NCBI GenBank assembly: GCA_029641185.1
Contig: JAPWGK010000013.1
Coordinates: forward strand, 806,001-870,000
Origin: Pseudofabraea citricarpa
Lineage: Eukaryota; Ascomycota; Leotiomycetes; Helotiales; Dermateaceae
Direction: 5' to 3'
Length of the DNA: 64,000 nucleotides
In this document: piece after piece, positions 43,484 to 54,742 of the stretch
How positions within the stretch are numbered: position 1 is the stretch's first letter
How the letters are laid out: each line of letters starts with the position of its first letter
Position numbers and translations under genes: made by a program
The notes under the pieces: generated by a model
What the model was told of the DNA's origin: nothing
Databases searched by the model: none
What the model saw: the letters and a program-made list of their open reading frames with translations, nothing else

Positions 43484-43484
<1 letters not shown>

Positions 43485-46400
43485 CACCACACCACCGCAC
43501 CCGCACCGCGCATTATTACCAGTATTACAGTACAGCAGAGCACGCAACCTGCAGAACAGAACCTACAGAACAGTACAGCAGCAGAACAGGTTGGCATTGT
43601 CCTGTCTCGGTGGGCCCCACTGCCAGAAAACCCTAAATATTAGCCCCGAGATTGCATCACCTGGCGCTGTCAAATGTCAACGTCAACAGCCCTTCTGGCA
43701 GGCCACTCCTGTGTTGCGTGGTGCTCTGATATCAACATGTCTGCTACAGTACCTGGCCCTCCTCCCGCTCGTCGCCTTCCCAACCTGGGCTGGAACGATA
43801 AAGGCAGCGGGTGTGCGGTGCGTGTGTGTGTGCAATCCATTCATCTATGTCACAAGATATGAGGATGGGAGTCAAGATATCCAGATCTAGCGGAGCATTC
43901 TCGGCCGGACGTAAGAAGCCTCTTTGAGGGTGCCACGCGGGGTCAGCATGGATGGGTCAGCACTGTCGTTGGTCAGCACCCTCAACACCACGGCCACACA
44001 TTCCTATTTCACTCAGGCTTCATGCAAGAGCAATCTGTGTCGGAGGATTATGAACATCCATCCCATGGCCCTTGGGTCGCTAGGGGTCTATGGACTCCGA
44101 AAGGCGATCAGGTTGACTCCTGACGCTTATGTAACCACCAAATGAGCTGGCTGTTGCTGGTTGTTGCTGACCTTGCCCCCCGAACTCACACAACACACTT
44201 GTGTTTGACCAGGTATAGCTAGAAGGCAGGACCTTGCTACAGTACGAAAGCTGCGATCCCGCTGCCCAAAGGTGTCTCGTCATGAGGGAAAAAAGAAACC
44301 CAACGCTCCCGCGGCGGGGAACGGGGGCAAATAAGAACGATTGGCTTGGATCGCTTTCCTCAGCCTGAGGAGTCCATTTAAAGATGAAGCACTGACCGAT
44401 CAGCTCTTCTCCTTGTCCCATCGTGAGGCTAAAGGCGATGGACCCCTGTGGTGATGAGTATTGACTATTTTGCAGTTCTTGATTTGCATCCTAGCAGGCA
44501 CATCTTGGAAAGCACCTGGACCATGAAGCGCTTTGATACCGCTGCTTTCTTCCATGAGACTCGTACCAAGCACTACTGGTTGTGCGGGCTGAAGTAACTA
44601 AACAACACGCGTCTAAGGTGTCTCAGGGAACAAGGACTCTGCGCAGGTACAGGTACGGACGGTGCCTGGTTGTCTAGTAAGCACATCGCATTGAACAACA
44701 AAGCATTGTATAGAACGAAAAGGAATTACAACAATCGGCCCTATACAAATCCTAACCATGGGACGGACCATGGGTATGAAGTTTTGGATGAGTCTCTACA
44801 CAACGCAACCCATCACCAAAAAAATACTTGGAAGCAGATAAGATTAGGGCTTCTTTGTCACCGGATTCCGAAAGGAGAGCATGCTTTCAAAGATTTTACA
44901 TGCCAACTAAAAGGCTAATGGAGGATCGATCTTCATGTTCTGGCCGCTTTTCCAGCACGAGAGTCAGAGTCACGAACCTTAAAAGTTCGCTCCCGGAAAG
45001 GTTAGGGAAGAGACGGCACGCCAACCCTTGAGATTAGGGGCATCATTCTCCCTAAGATACTTTCCACAGAAACCCTCGTTTATGATTGTTGATGCGCTAG
45101 TGCTAGGATAATGACTAGATGAACCATTTCTTCATCTGTGATGGTTGCGCTAGTACCCTGCTGTGGATGGGGAAAACGGTTTTGCGTCTACCGGTATGCC
45201 TGCGCTTACGCATGTCCATGGAGGCATTCCGAGTCCCTCCTTAGCCTCTAGGAAAGGAGATGAAGTTAATTGATGCAATTGCGGTCCGTCATCTAGTGGC
45301 TCAACGGGTTTCTAGATGTCTGTTCCCCATGAAAGGGATCCCTAGCCGGTAGCCACCGTGTACCCCAAGAAGGAAGTTCAAACTGCGTACGACTGATCTC
45401 CTCTCCTCTCAGCAAGCAATATTCATGGTCCAGGTATGCTGCACTCGCATCACATTCACATTCACATTTGTCTTTACACGAGGCTACACAGAGCGGGTCT
45501 TCCCGGCCTGGGGGCAATCGACGACGCAACTTGGACAAAGACGCAAATCACAGGAAAATGGCCTGATTATTGTCCCTCGACCGTATCACGGAGAAAGCCT
45601 AGGCTGGTTTCTCACTTTAGATCCTTGGCAGACTCTTGTTGTCCCTGATCTAGTTTGTGTAGGTTGGCGAGGTGAGTAGCTATGTAAGGCTGAGGTGGAA
45701 ATCTCCTTCGCTCATTTCGATCGTCAGCCTTATCCCGTCGCATCCTGGCCTAGGCTTATATCACGGAACTGAAGGGGATACTAAGATGGCTTGTTCTGGA
45801 ACCCCCTAGGAGCGTTCCTCTCCTTTCTAGTGCGGCGTAACAACACTTCTCCTCGCTACAAGACACGAACAGTAAACATAAGACAAGGGGCAAGGGCGAC
45901 AGCGGGAACGAGAGGAAGAGCTGAACACGAGAACAAAAATCATTAAACCTCTCTGCATGCATTGGTAGAATATCTACCAAGTTTTGGAGGCTAAAGCTTG
46001 ACAAACCCGTGCATATACATCTGCTTTACCCGGCGACCTGAAGATAAAAACCAGGTACAGTAGAGCGAACTCCCCGAACCCCGATCCGTGCTCGCAAGAA
46101 AACCAGCCGCCTCTTCAAGAGAAATAACTCACATGTAAGTCTCTAAGCAAGCTAATAAAACTAATAATAAGAGCACCGTGAGTAGTACGCAACCATCTCC
46201 GGAATATGCCTTGGTCTTGCATTGTAGTGTGCTGTAGTGTAGTGCATTCTGATCTGGCGGTCAAGTAAGTACTCTGGTACTGTAACTTGCCTAGATACTT
46301 AACTAGCTGAGGTGGGAATAGGTGGTTGAACTAGTGTCAGAGATCTTGGTCTGACACCATCCCGCACGAAAGCCACCTGACTCGTCCTAGGGATGGTGAT

Positions 46401-46760
46401 CTAACTTAGGACTCGTATGATATGATGTCTTAGCTCTTACTTGATTCTATTTAGAATGTTCTCTGGGAAAAACTGGTCTACATCTGGTTCTGTCATCAAG
46501 TGTTAGCGGAGATTGGTAGGCACTTGGTTCCCTACGAGGTACAATGTCATCAAGTCATTCGCTCGAATGAACGTCAATTAGCCCGGGATCTAATGTGCCC
46601 GTGCTACTTCCTAGTATTTCCTGGGAATTATTTTACTGAGAGCCTATACTATACCTAGAGCCTATACCATAGACGTTGCATGATTGGTACGTGATCTTTC
46701 ATTTCCATTTTTTTTGGTATACGAGATGGGGGATACAGCTTGCCACTTCTCCGCTCGATT

Positions 46761-48831
46761 CTATTCTGCAACAACAGCCTGACCCTTGCTCTTCCTTGAT
46801 CTCTTCTTCTTCTTCTTGCCCTCCACAATGTTAATCCCATCTCCGCCTCCGCTGGCACCGACGCCACCCATCTCCGTATCCTCGGCTGTATTATCCTTAG
46901 CTTGGGCACCAACGACGATCTCCGGCCCGTCCTCGTTCCCGAACGTCTCCTTTCTCCACTGTCTGAGTCTAGCTTTCTTCCCCAGAGCCTTCTTATCTTT
47001 GCGCTTCTTCTCCACGTCTCGGAATGTCGCCATCTTCTTCAGGCCGGCGAACTGGTTGAGTGCCGTATCGGGTGCCATTAGGATATCGCGTGCCGTTAAG
47101 CCGAAAGACGTCGGCGATGTCTCGCGATAACGGAACTGGGTGGGTTGCTTGGCCTTTCCTGGTAGGATAGTATCGTCGAAATCGAGCTTGTTGTCTACTA
47201 AATCCTCGATCTTTTTTCGTTCGAGTCTGGCGGCTTTCTTCTTTGCGATTTTCTCTTGCTGGCGGTCCTTCTTGGACTTGGACTTCTTGCCTGACTCCTC
47301 CTCGCCATCCTCGTCTGCATCTTCCTCTGAATCTGATAGAGTAAAGGCGGGTTTGCTATGTGACTCTTCCTCCTCTACAAACTCCGGTATGAGATCCTTG
47401 ATATCGATATCGTCGTCCCACTTTGGCTTCTTAGGCTTCTTTCTCTTCTTGATATCACCTTCCTCTGCATCACTATCCGAAACTCCCTCTTGCTCGGCGT
47501 AGTACTCCTCACCAAAGCGCTTGTTCATCTCCGCTTCCCAAGCATCGTCGTTCCAGCCATCATCAAAGAATGATGTCCAATCCTCATCTTTCAAAGTCTT
47601 GCCTCGAATCCCAGCAGCCTTCTTGATCTTTTGTAGCTTCTGCTCCATTTCATCAATCTTTAGTCGTCTCAATTGTGCACGCTCCTCATCTCTCTCCCTC
47701 TTCTCGGCCTCCTTTTTCTCTCTTTGAGCATCTCTCTGCTTCTTTCTGCTGTTGGGCTCTTCTCGACGAACAGACTTCGCTGCAATAATGTCTCTTGCGT
47801 AAGATTTCAACATCTCATTGCTACCTTTTGGATCTTCAAATCGTAAATTATATGCAACCTCAAACTTCTCTGCGCGTTCATCCTCTTCTTCGTCGTCTGA
47901 TTCAAGAGGCTGGAAGCGAGCACCGTCTCCTGGGACCCAGGCACGAGCTGCCATGAAATTCGACAAAAAGGTCTCGGGATCCTTGTCGGCGACAGTAACA
48001 TCAACTTTGACTTTCGCAGCTCGTGATGGGTGAATGCCTTGATTGTCTGGTTTGGGTTTAGACTTTGGCACAAGGAATCCACCATCTCCGCCTTCTGAAT
48101 CCGAACTGTCTTCAACCGCGGCGTGCATTTCCTTGACAATTGACTTTTTTAATTCCTCCTGCTCTTGAGCAAACGTCTGGGGTTCCGTGGCTGCCTCGTT
48201 CTCATCATCCACATCATTCTGCCCTTTGAGTAGATTTTCTCGATGATAATCGCTGAGATACATTGGTTTTTCCTTCTTAGCAGCAGAAGTGGCCTCCCCT
48301 GTCTCTTCGTCTTCTTCAATTGGCGCATAGAAGGTAACCTTTTCGTCGTAAACTCGGGGGTCTTTCGATCGGATTGCCTGGAGAGTTGCGGAAATTTCAG
48401 CATCCAGAGCTTCAGTAGCTAAGAAGCCGTCGTCGTCTTCGTCCTCATCGTTCGACGACTCTGAATCTTCATCATACTTGTCTCCATATTGCCCTTTGAT
48501 CGGTTGCGCAGGCTTCTGGTACTTTTCTTCCACTATTTCAGGTTAGTGAGGAGCATTCTGTAGAAGAGAGAGTACACAAACATCTTTGTAGCTCTTCTCG
48601 CTTTTTGTTGTGCTCGAATCTCTTGGCATAGTCCTCATTGATCTTGAAACCTGACTCTTCAAGTTTTACACCACCAATAGACTCATCTTCGCTGCCGGAA
48701 TCACTATCGTCAAGCAGATTCGCAGCCCCGAAAGGTTTTGAGGTCTTTTCTCCTGCCGTAGCATGCTTGGCCTTTTTGATCCCGTTGGCTGCCGGTGATT
48801 GAACCAAAGAATCTGCTTTCCTCTTCGACAT
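46761..48831 (-). CDS. kri1: Ribosome biogenesis protein Kri1
   Basis: Exons 48831-48582 and 48532-46761 on the minus strand, 49-bp intron with GTTTGT donor and GAAATAG acceptor, 673 residues. Very high Asp/Glu and Lys content, as in all Kri1. Family marks: KEKPMYLSDYHRENLL, the Kri1 central motif with DPETFLSNFMAARAWVP, the run RLKIDEMEQKLQKIKKAAG, and the C-terminal Kri1-like domain with RYRETSPTSFGLTARDIL, MAPDTALNQF and KLDFDDTILPGK. It ends in KKKKKRSRKSKG, a nucleolar signal. Kri1 works with Krr1 in small-subunit rRNA processing in the nucleolus. It is divergent from the Rab5 gene. Confidence 0.93.
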
Positions 48832-49181
48832 TTTAGCAGATTGGTTGTTGCACGTCGAGGAATTTATTCGGGCGTAGAGAATTCAGTGAAATTTCGCTAT
48901 CAGCTTAATCTTCAAGGCAGAAAAATAAATCGTCGAAATGTAAGTCCGAGCCGGCACTAACCAATTTGGTGGGGCGCGGTGCGACGGATGACCTCAAATG
49001 ACGACTCCTCCGATGCCAGCAATGAGATATCAACGATTCTAGAGACTGAGCTTCTAGATTCTCCCCACCAGTGATTCAATAAATCCATCGCATCAGGTTA
49101 TTTCTCGATCCTACATCTAGCTTAAGTCATTCGTCTCAACACGATCCATATCGCGGAGGTCATCAATCTTGATCAGGCAGC
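48832..49181. promoter_or_regulatory. Shared divergent promoter, Kri1 and Rab5 genes
   Basis: 350 bp between the two start codons, holding both leaders. No clear TATA box. Confidence 0.5.
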
Positions 49182-50030
49182 ATGGCGGATTCAACGGCTT
49201 CAGCACCGAAGCCCAGCAGCAGTGTGAAGCTTGTTCTTCTAGGAGAAGCTGCAGTTGGAAAGGTGAGACTTTTCGGAGCTTCACATAGTCATTTTATTCT
49301 AATCTTGCACCAGTCTTCCCTTGTTCTACGGTTCGTAAACAACGATTTCCAAGAGAACAAAGAACCAACTATCGGAGGTATGTCCTGCCTAAAGCGCGGA
49401 AAAATTGTTGAGGTTAACTCACTGACGTGTTTTACAGCTGCCTTTCTTACACAAAAATGTAACCTTCCAACCAGAACGATAAAATTTGAGATATGGGATA
49501 CCGCCGGACAAGAACGCTTTGCATCCCTTGCCCCCATGTACTATCGAAATGCGCAATCTGCCCTCGTGGTCTACGACCTCACAAAGCCTACCTCACTCAT
49601 CAAGGCAAAGCACTGGGTTGCTGAACTTCAAAGACAGGCTTCTCCAGGCATCGTTATCGCTCTTGTAGGCAATAAGTTGGATTTGACCAACGAGGCTAGC
49701 GAATCAAATAACCCACTTGGTGACGATGGCGACGCGGACACAAATGAAGGGGATGATTCGAACGGAGATGCTAGAAAGATCTCTACGGCTGAGGCAAAAT
49801 CATATGCAGAGGAAGAGGGCTTACTGTTTTTTGAGACTAGTGCCAAACTTGGCACCAATGTGACAGAGGTATTTACAGCTATCGCAAATGCTATTCCAGA
49901 GACGTCCCTCAAAGGCGCCCGAGGACCTGGCGCTGCACAGGCAGGTGCTGGCAGTGGGTCAACGGATCAATCGCGAGTGAACTTGACCGGACCAAGAGAC
50001 AACGCATCGAAAGAGGGCTGTGCTTGTTAA
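49182..50030 (+). CDS. vps21: Rab5-type small GTPase (Vps21/Ypt5-like)
   Basis: Exons 49182-49262, 49314-49377 and 49438-50030, 245 residues. Splicing builds the P-loop GEAAVGK-SSLVLRF and the switch I PTIGAAFLTQ; DTAGQE (switch II), GNKLD and ETSAK follow. Both introns (51 and 60 bp) are multiples of three without stops, so the whole stretch is one open frame, but the unspliced product would break the P-loop and switch I. The switch I motif IGAAFLTQ and the ending CAC point to the Rab5 subfamily (prenylated C-terminus). The role is early-endosome fusion and vacuolar sorting. An acidic insert of about 30 residues (Asp/Glu/Asn-rich, near residues 150-180) lies between GNKLD and ETSAK. Confidence 0.92.
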   Translation: MADSTASAPKPSSSVKLVLLGEAAVGKVRLFGASHSHFILILHQSSLVLRFVNNDFQENKEPTIGGMSCLKRGKIVEVNSLTCFTAAFLTQKCNLPTRTIKFEIWDTAGQERFASLAPMYYRNAQSALVVYDLTKPTSLIKAKHWVAELQRQASPGIVIALVGNKLDLTNEASESNNPLGDDGDADTNEGDDSNGDARKISTAEAKSYAEEEGLLFFETSAKLGTNVTEVFTAIANAIPETSLKGARGPGAAQAGAGSGSTDQSRVNLTGPRDNASKEGCAC

Positions 50031-51288
50031 TATGTGTACATGTTTTATGCGATTTCTTTTCTTTTTCTGATTGGCTGGGATTTGGGTGTTTGTAGGCGAT
50101 TGTCCCTTCAGCTTTCGAGCTTTCAGCGAGGATCTAATGTTGATACCTGCACATTAGGACCATGGAGAAATCGGAGATGATCATACTCTATTTGCACCAG
50201 AACACATCACTTCATACCTTGTGACAAATCCCATGCGGAGAGTACTGCTCTCATTTTCGGGGTAGGTGTCGATCCGAAACGGTTAATTCTTCTTCAGCTG
50301 CGGTTCTGTTTCAACAAGCTGGTTCAAAGCGGAATCTCAGAGTACCCGATGTCTAGATCCACATGGCAAGTATCAAAGCTTGTTTCTACTCTAGGTCTGT
50401 GAGCACCTCCCATAGGTCTACCATACTGAATGATGTTCAAAGACAAGCTTTTTCATGCATGCGCAGATCTCCAAAGACCGTTTTGAAACAAACCAAGATG
50501 AGCCGATCACATCATTTTTGCCTTCAACGTTCTGAACCCAAGCATTCCATCCTTCTGATACTTTGGCAGTGCTTGGCCTTCTTCCTGATTCTTACTTTCT
50601 GGGCGTGATAGACCTGTATGTAGTCTTGGTATTATCAACGACTTGCGAGCTTCCACAAGGCTGCTCAAGGCTTCGCGGTGGTTCGAAGTACGGCTTGCAG
50701 CGACCCTCACACAAAACCTCTCCGTACTCGAGCAAGTAGCTCTGTATAACACATTAGCCTCAGTAGCTAAACAGCAGTCGTAGGGATTTATATCTCAGCA
50801 CTCCATATACTTGGAGGTATGGAGTTGGGTCTTGAATAACTGAAAGCTTCTAGATATCCCAAGTACTGGACGCACTAGTCAGCCTTCTCCACAGCCATCG
50901 CAATAGTAATGTGGTGTTGTAGCATTGTTCTCGTGTCGGGGACCCATGCATCCGTGCACTTAACGACGCTTTGTTACAACCACAGCCTCATAATTCTTCC
51001 AAAGAGGGAAGTCTTCACGAGCATCCGAGCCTAGAATCCAAACCTGCTGTGAAGGAGATTCGCGTTCCGGCATATCGAATGGCAGCTTTTGCCACGCTTT
51101 TCAAGCCTCCCGCGGCATCATCGGCTCTGACAACAGAGGTATAAAGGCGGCCAAGGCCTGTCAACTTCTCGAGTAGCCAAGCCAAGTCTTCGTTCATCCA
51201 TCCTACATTTCATCATTCTACTCACAGCTGGTCTGCCCTCTATAGATATCTTGTTTTAATTCTGCTTGATCATACACACACCGCAATC
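50031..51288. other. Intergenic, nothing recognised
   Basis: 3' flank of the Rab gene and promoter of the repeat protein. Short open frames only. Confidence 0.5.
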
Positions 51289-52136
51289 ATGCGTTCCTCT
51301 ACCGCGTCAATCATTTTGGCTTTCTGCTCTCTGTTGGCAGTCCAGGCTGCACCTGTCAACAAGGCATCTGCACTCGTTTCTCGAGCTGAGCCCTTCACTT
51401 ATGACAGTGAAGGAAACGAGGTCCTAAAGCGGGAGTTCGTTAAGGATGAGAACGGAGAGGAGATTGAAGATGAGGAGGTTGAACCCTTCACTTATGATGC
51501 TGCTGGAAACGAAATCGGTGCACGAGCTTTCGCCAAGGATGAGAATGGAGAGGAAATCGAGGATGAGGAGGTCGAGCCATTCACATATGACGCTGCCGGA
51601 AACGAAATCGAGGCCCGGGAGTTCGTCAAAGATGAGAATGGAGAGGAGATCGAGGATGAGGAGGTTGAACCATTCACTTATGATGCTGCCGGAAATGAAA
51701 TCGGCGCACGAGCTTTTGCTAAGGATGAGAATGGAGAGGAGATTGAGGACGAAGAAGTTGAGCCATTCACCTACGATGCCGCTGGTAATGAGATTGAGGC
51801 TAGAGAATTTGTTAAGGACGAGAATGGAGAGGAAATCGAGGACGAGGAAGTTGAGCCATTCACTTACGATGCCGCTGGCAATGAGATCGGTGCACGAGCT
51901 TTCGCTAAGGACGAGAATGGAGAAGAGATTGAGGACGAGGAAGTTGAACCATTCACCTACGATGCAGCAGGTAATGAGATTGAGGCTAGAGAATTTGTCA
52001 AGGATGAGAACGGAGAGGAAATTGAGGATGAGGAAGTTGAGCCTTTCACCTACGATGCCGCTGGAAATGAGATTGGCGGTGAGTTTTCCCCATTGTAGAG
52101 ATGATTCAACTTACTGATCTATTATTTGTAGCATAA
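51289..52136 (+). CDS. Secreted tandem-repeat protein, 31-residue unit
   Basis: Exons 51289-52078 and 52132-52136, 264 residues. Signal peptide MRSSTASIILAFCSLLAVQA. Then seven full and one partial copies of a 31-residue unit: EPFTYDAAGNEI, then GARAFA or EAREFV, then KDENGEEIEDEEV. The two middle variants alternate strictly after copy 1, giving a 62-residue superperiod. Copy 1 differs (DSEGNEVLKREFV) and holds the only dibasic Lys-Arg. The mature protein is very acidic and has no Cys. The intron starts inside the last copy; exon 2 adds only the last two bases of an Ala codon and the stop, giving ...EIGA. I know no family for it. It might be a wall-associated or calcium-binding acidic repeat protein, or a precursor cut into peptides; both ideas are inference. 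Confidence 0.8.
51388..52078 (+). repeat. 93-bp coding tandem repeat, seven full copies plus a part
   Basis: Copies start at 51388, 51481, 51574, 51667, 51760, 51853, 51946 and 52039 with an exact 93-bp period. Differences among copies are mostly at third codon positions apart from the alternating GARAFA/EAREFV segment. Confidence 0.95.
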
Positions 52137-54072
52137 ACAAGTGCCAGTCAACATGAGAACGCTGCAACAGACAATAGAGATTGGGAGGTAAGCTCAAGAC
52201 GATACACTCTCCGTTGCAAAATGACAACTAACATGTCTACCATCTAGCTCTAAATGTGAATTTTAATTTTGTCTACATAGTTCCAGTCTGACAGCTCACA
52301 ACTCTTCTTGTATTTGATAGATTGCGAAATCTGCACCACCATTTCAACACCAAAAACCCAGATCGTATTCATTTCCTTAGTTCTATGTTATCTCTCTTTG
52401 TACATACATACCATTACATGATTTTCTTTGCAACCTGCTTCTCCTCGTACGTGACCTCCGGTGATGAATTCATGCCAATAGTTCTTGGGAATTCTTCTGA
52501 CAGTCTGCCTCTAACACATACGTAGTGGTCTTAGTGGACTCTAAGCCTCGCATCGGAACCCGCAGCAGGCCGAGATACGTTGCTGCAAGTTGCCGCAAAC
52601 GAAACAATTATTATGGGTATATGATAACCAGATGTGCGACCAGGAAACGGCGGATGGGAAGTGGACTCGAGACAATCGCAAAGGTTAGTGCGTATTGAAA
52701 GTCTAGGCATTACGAGTTTGTCAGCCGCACGGTGTTTCAGTACGCCTTGTGACCGTTGAGAGCTTGGATGCAGTTCATTTTCCACTTTAAGGTTTTCTCG
52801 ATAAGAGATGCCAATCTTTGGCGTCGAGAAAGGGAATCTGTGCGATGGGACCGAGTACCGGAGCATGCTAACCCGTTTACCAATGACTCAGTTGCATCTC
52901 GGCATGGCCGGTTGCTGCTATTAAGTCACTTGTGATAACCGCCGTGGGAAGAAACATAGAAAGGTTGTTGGGTGGGTACATTTTGATAATGTTAGCAACT
53001 CTGAGATTCTTCACCTAAGTGAGAGAGTTGGAGTTGGAGTTGGTTTACATGTTGGCTTACTGCCTGTTTATATGTGTAATTACAGCTAGAAGGTTGGAGC
53101 GGCGGCTTCTTGTGAAATACCTGAAGGTACTGGTCTGTTTAAAATAGTGCTATTGCGTAGTATTCGTTGAATTGTTTGTAGCATTTCTAGATCGTAGTTC
53201 AGGCGCAACTTAGTAGCGCATAGAGGACAAGATAAACAGACAAGATGAACATTCAAAATGTATTCTCAAAGTTAGCCGACGTAACCACGTGATGTTGCAG
53301 TCAGCCATACAATGTGCCTGGGCAGTGCCGGTCGATCTTCTGCAGCCTTGCAGGTTGATTGGTGTTATGCAAGCTACTGATCATATCACAGTGTCCTAGT
53401 TCTCTGTGACAATCTCTCTGTTCGCTGATACGTTGCTTTCTGCATATGCACTCCAGAACCAACTTGACCTCACCGCTCGGCCAACATCAGTTCTGCTTTC
53501 CATCTCCCCACATCAAGCCACAGATCATGGTGAGGTCGGTGCCGTTTCGTGAATCACATCACATCGCACTGCACATCACATGCGTCCTACAATTGGATCA
53601 ACGTGTAGTACATCACAAAAGTTAGCTGACGGCGCATCTCATTGGCTCATGTAAGCGCCAATGGATGGTGCGGGATCGGCCATGTTAGATAACTCGTGGG
53701 AAGCTGGACGTAAATCTCTGTGCCTGGTGATTGCATCATACGAGGAGAGGGATCCGATTTGCATCGCATAACGAACGTAGTTGGAATTCTGCGAGCGTAT
53801 GGAGCTCCTTGAGCTTCCGGTTGGCCCTAGGGAATGTTGGGTCGCACTCCCGCATTCCATACTATCGTGAATTATTACTCGAGTCACAATGTGACGCATC
53901 TCAGGGGAATAAAGTAAGGAGCATTTCCGTCATCGTGGGGTTATCTTTCTCTGAAGAAAGCTCATACAACTCTCGTTTTCTCGGCTCGCTTAGTCCCACG
54001 ATCACTATCTTCAATCACCATACTCTGAACCACTTACTAAGAAAGCTCAGGGTTTCGAGAAACATCGCCAGA
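52137..54072. other. Intergenic, nothing recognised
   Basis: 1.9 kb with scattered short open frames and no repeats of note. The leader of the small secreted protein lies at its right end. Confidence 0.5.
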
Positions 54073-54742
54073 ATGAATCGCTCCGCAATTTACCTTACCT
54101 TGCTGTTTATTGCTTTTGCATCTGCACTGCCATCTACAGCGCGTTCTTCACAGGCTCTCCACCCCTGCTCGGTTTTCATCCAACGCTGGTCTGACAACTC
54201 CTTTGATATATACGATTATAATTTTTCACCCACGCCCTCTGCATCTGAACCATGTAAGTCATTTGCTACAGCATCACTGTCGAAGGATAATGCTTGAAGG
54301 GATATGACCTTTCGCAAGAAAGGACTCATTTGCATGAGTATCGATACTAACTGTATGCCTTGATACAGGGAACTATGTCATCAGCGCAGAATCCATCTCT
54401 CTTTCCTCGGGACAAGAACTTCCTCCAACGACTATCGGTTCCAATACTTTGATCATCACTAATGTCGCCAATCCTCCTACTACAGCTCCAAATACTGATC
54501 CTGGAAAGCTAAGCTTTGCTTGTACGTAGCTCTCTAAAGATTTTTTGTACTTCATTTAAGCCTTGCTAAGGAATTTATCCTTTGTCATTTGCACTTGCTG
54601 AATGATGGGTTCTGACTTTGCTGTAGGGGGCAGCCAAACCTGGAACAATTTTGAAGGCACAGCATGCACAACCACCCCCAGAGGAGATGGTTCTGGAGCC
54701 TACCCAACAAATACATCTTGCACCTTCCAATGTGATGCTTGA
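54073..54742 (+). CDS. Small secreted cysteine-containing protein
   Basis: Three exons, 54073-54253, 54369-54521 and 54627-54742, all phase-correct, 149 residues. Signal peptide MNRSAIYLTLLFIAFASA. The mature part has few Cys: one near residue 34 (HPCSVF) and three in the last exon (GTACTTT, TSCTFQC). The middle has a Ser/Thr/Pro-rich stretch (LPPTTIGSNTLIITNVANPP) and the last exon GSQTWNNFEG. Both introns start with GTAAGT or GTACGT. I do not recognise a family. Size, signal peptide and late Cys cluster are those of fungal secreted small proteins, which include host-interaction effectors, but the role is unknown. No similar copy is seen in the window. Confidence 0.65.

Larger units (their letters stand above)
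42200..46760. other. Gene desert of 4.5 kb with degenerate tandem repeats
   Basis: No gene supported on either strand. The first 1.5 kb, upstream of the large regulator, carries degenerate tandem blocks and a CAG run. The part from 44.5 to 46.7 kb shows no structure beyond short open frames. It could hold a long promoter, non-coding RNA or old repeats that I cannot resolve. Confidence 0.5.

Noticed and set aside
43280..43890. Open frames with Gln or Ala runs over the AGC microsatellite
   Set aside because: Length is due to the repeat; no start context, splice sites or conserved sequence.
45281..45400. TCCGTCATCTAGTGGC, like the 5' end of a Glu tRNA with an A box
   Set aside because: No matching acceptor 3' strand, no good B box, no T-run; at best a chance match or a tRNA-derived relic.
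46786..47727. Ser/Phe-rich + strand frames over Kri1
   Set aside because: Complement of Lys/Glu-rich coding sequence; classic shadow.
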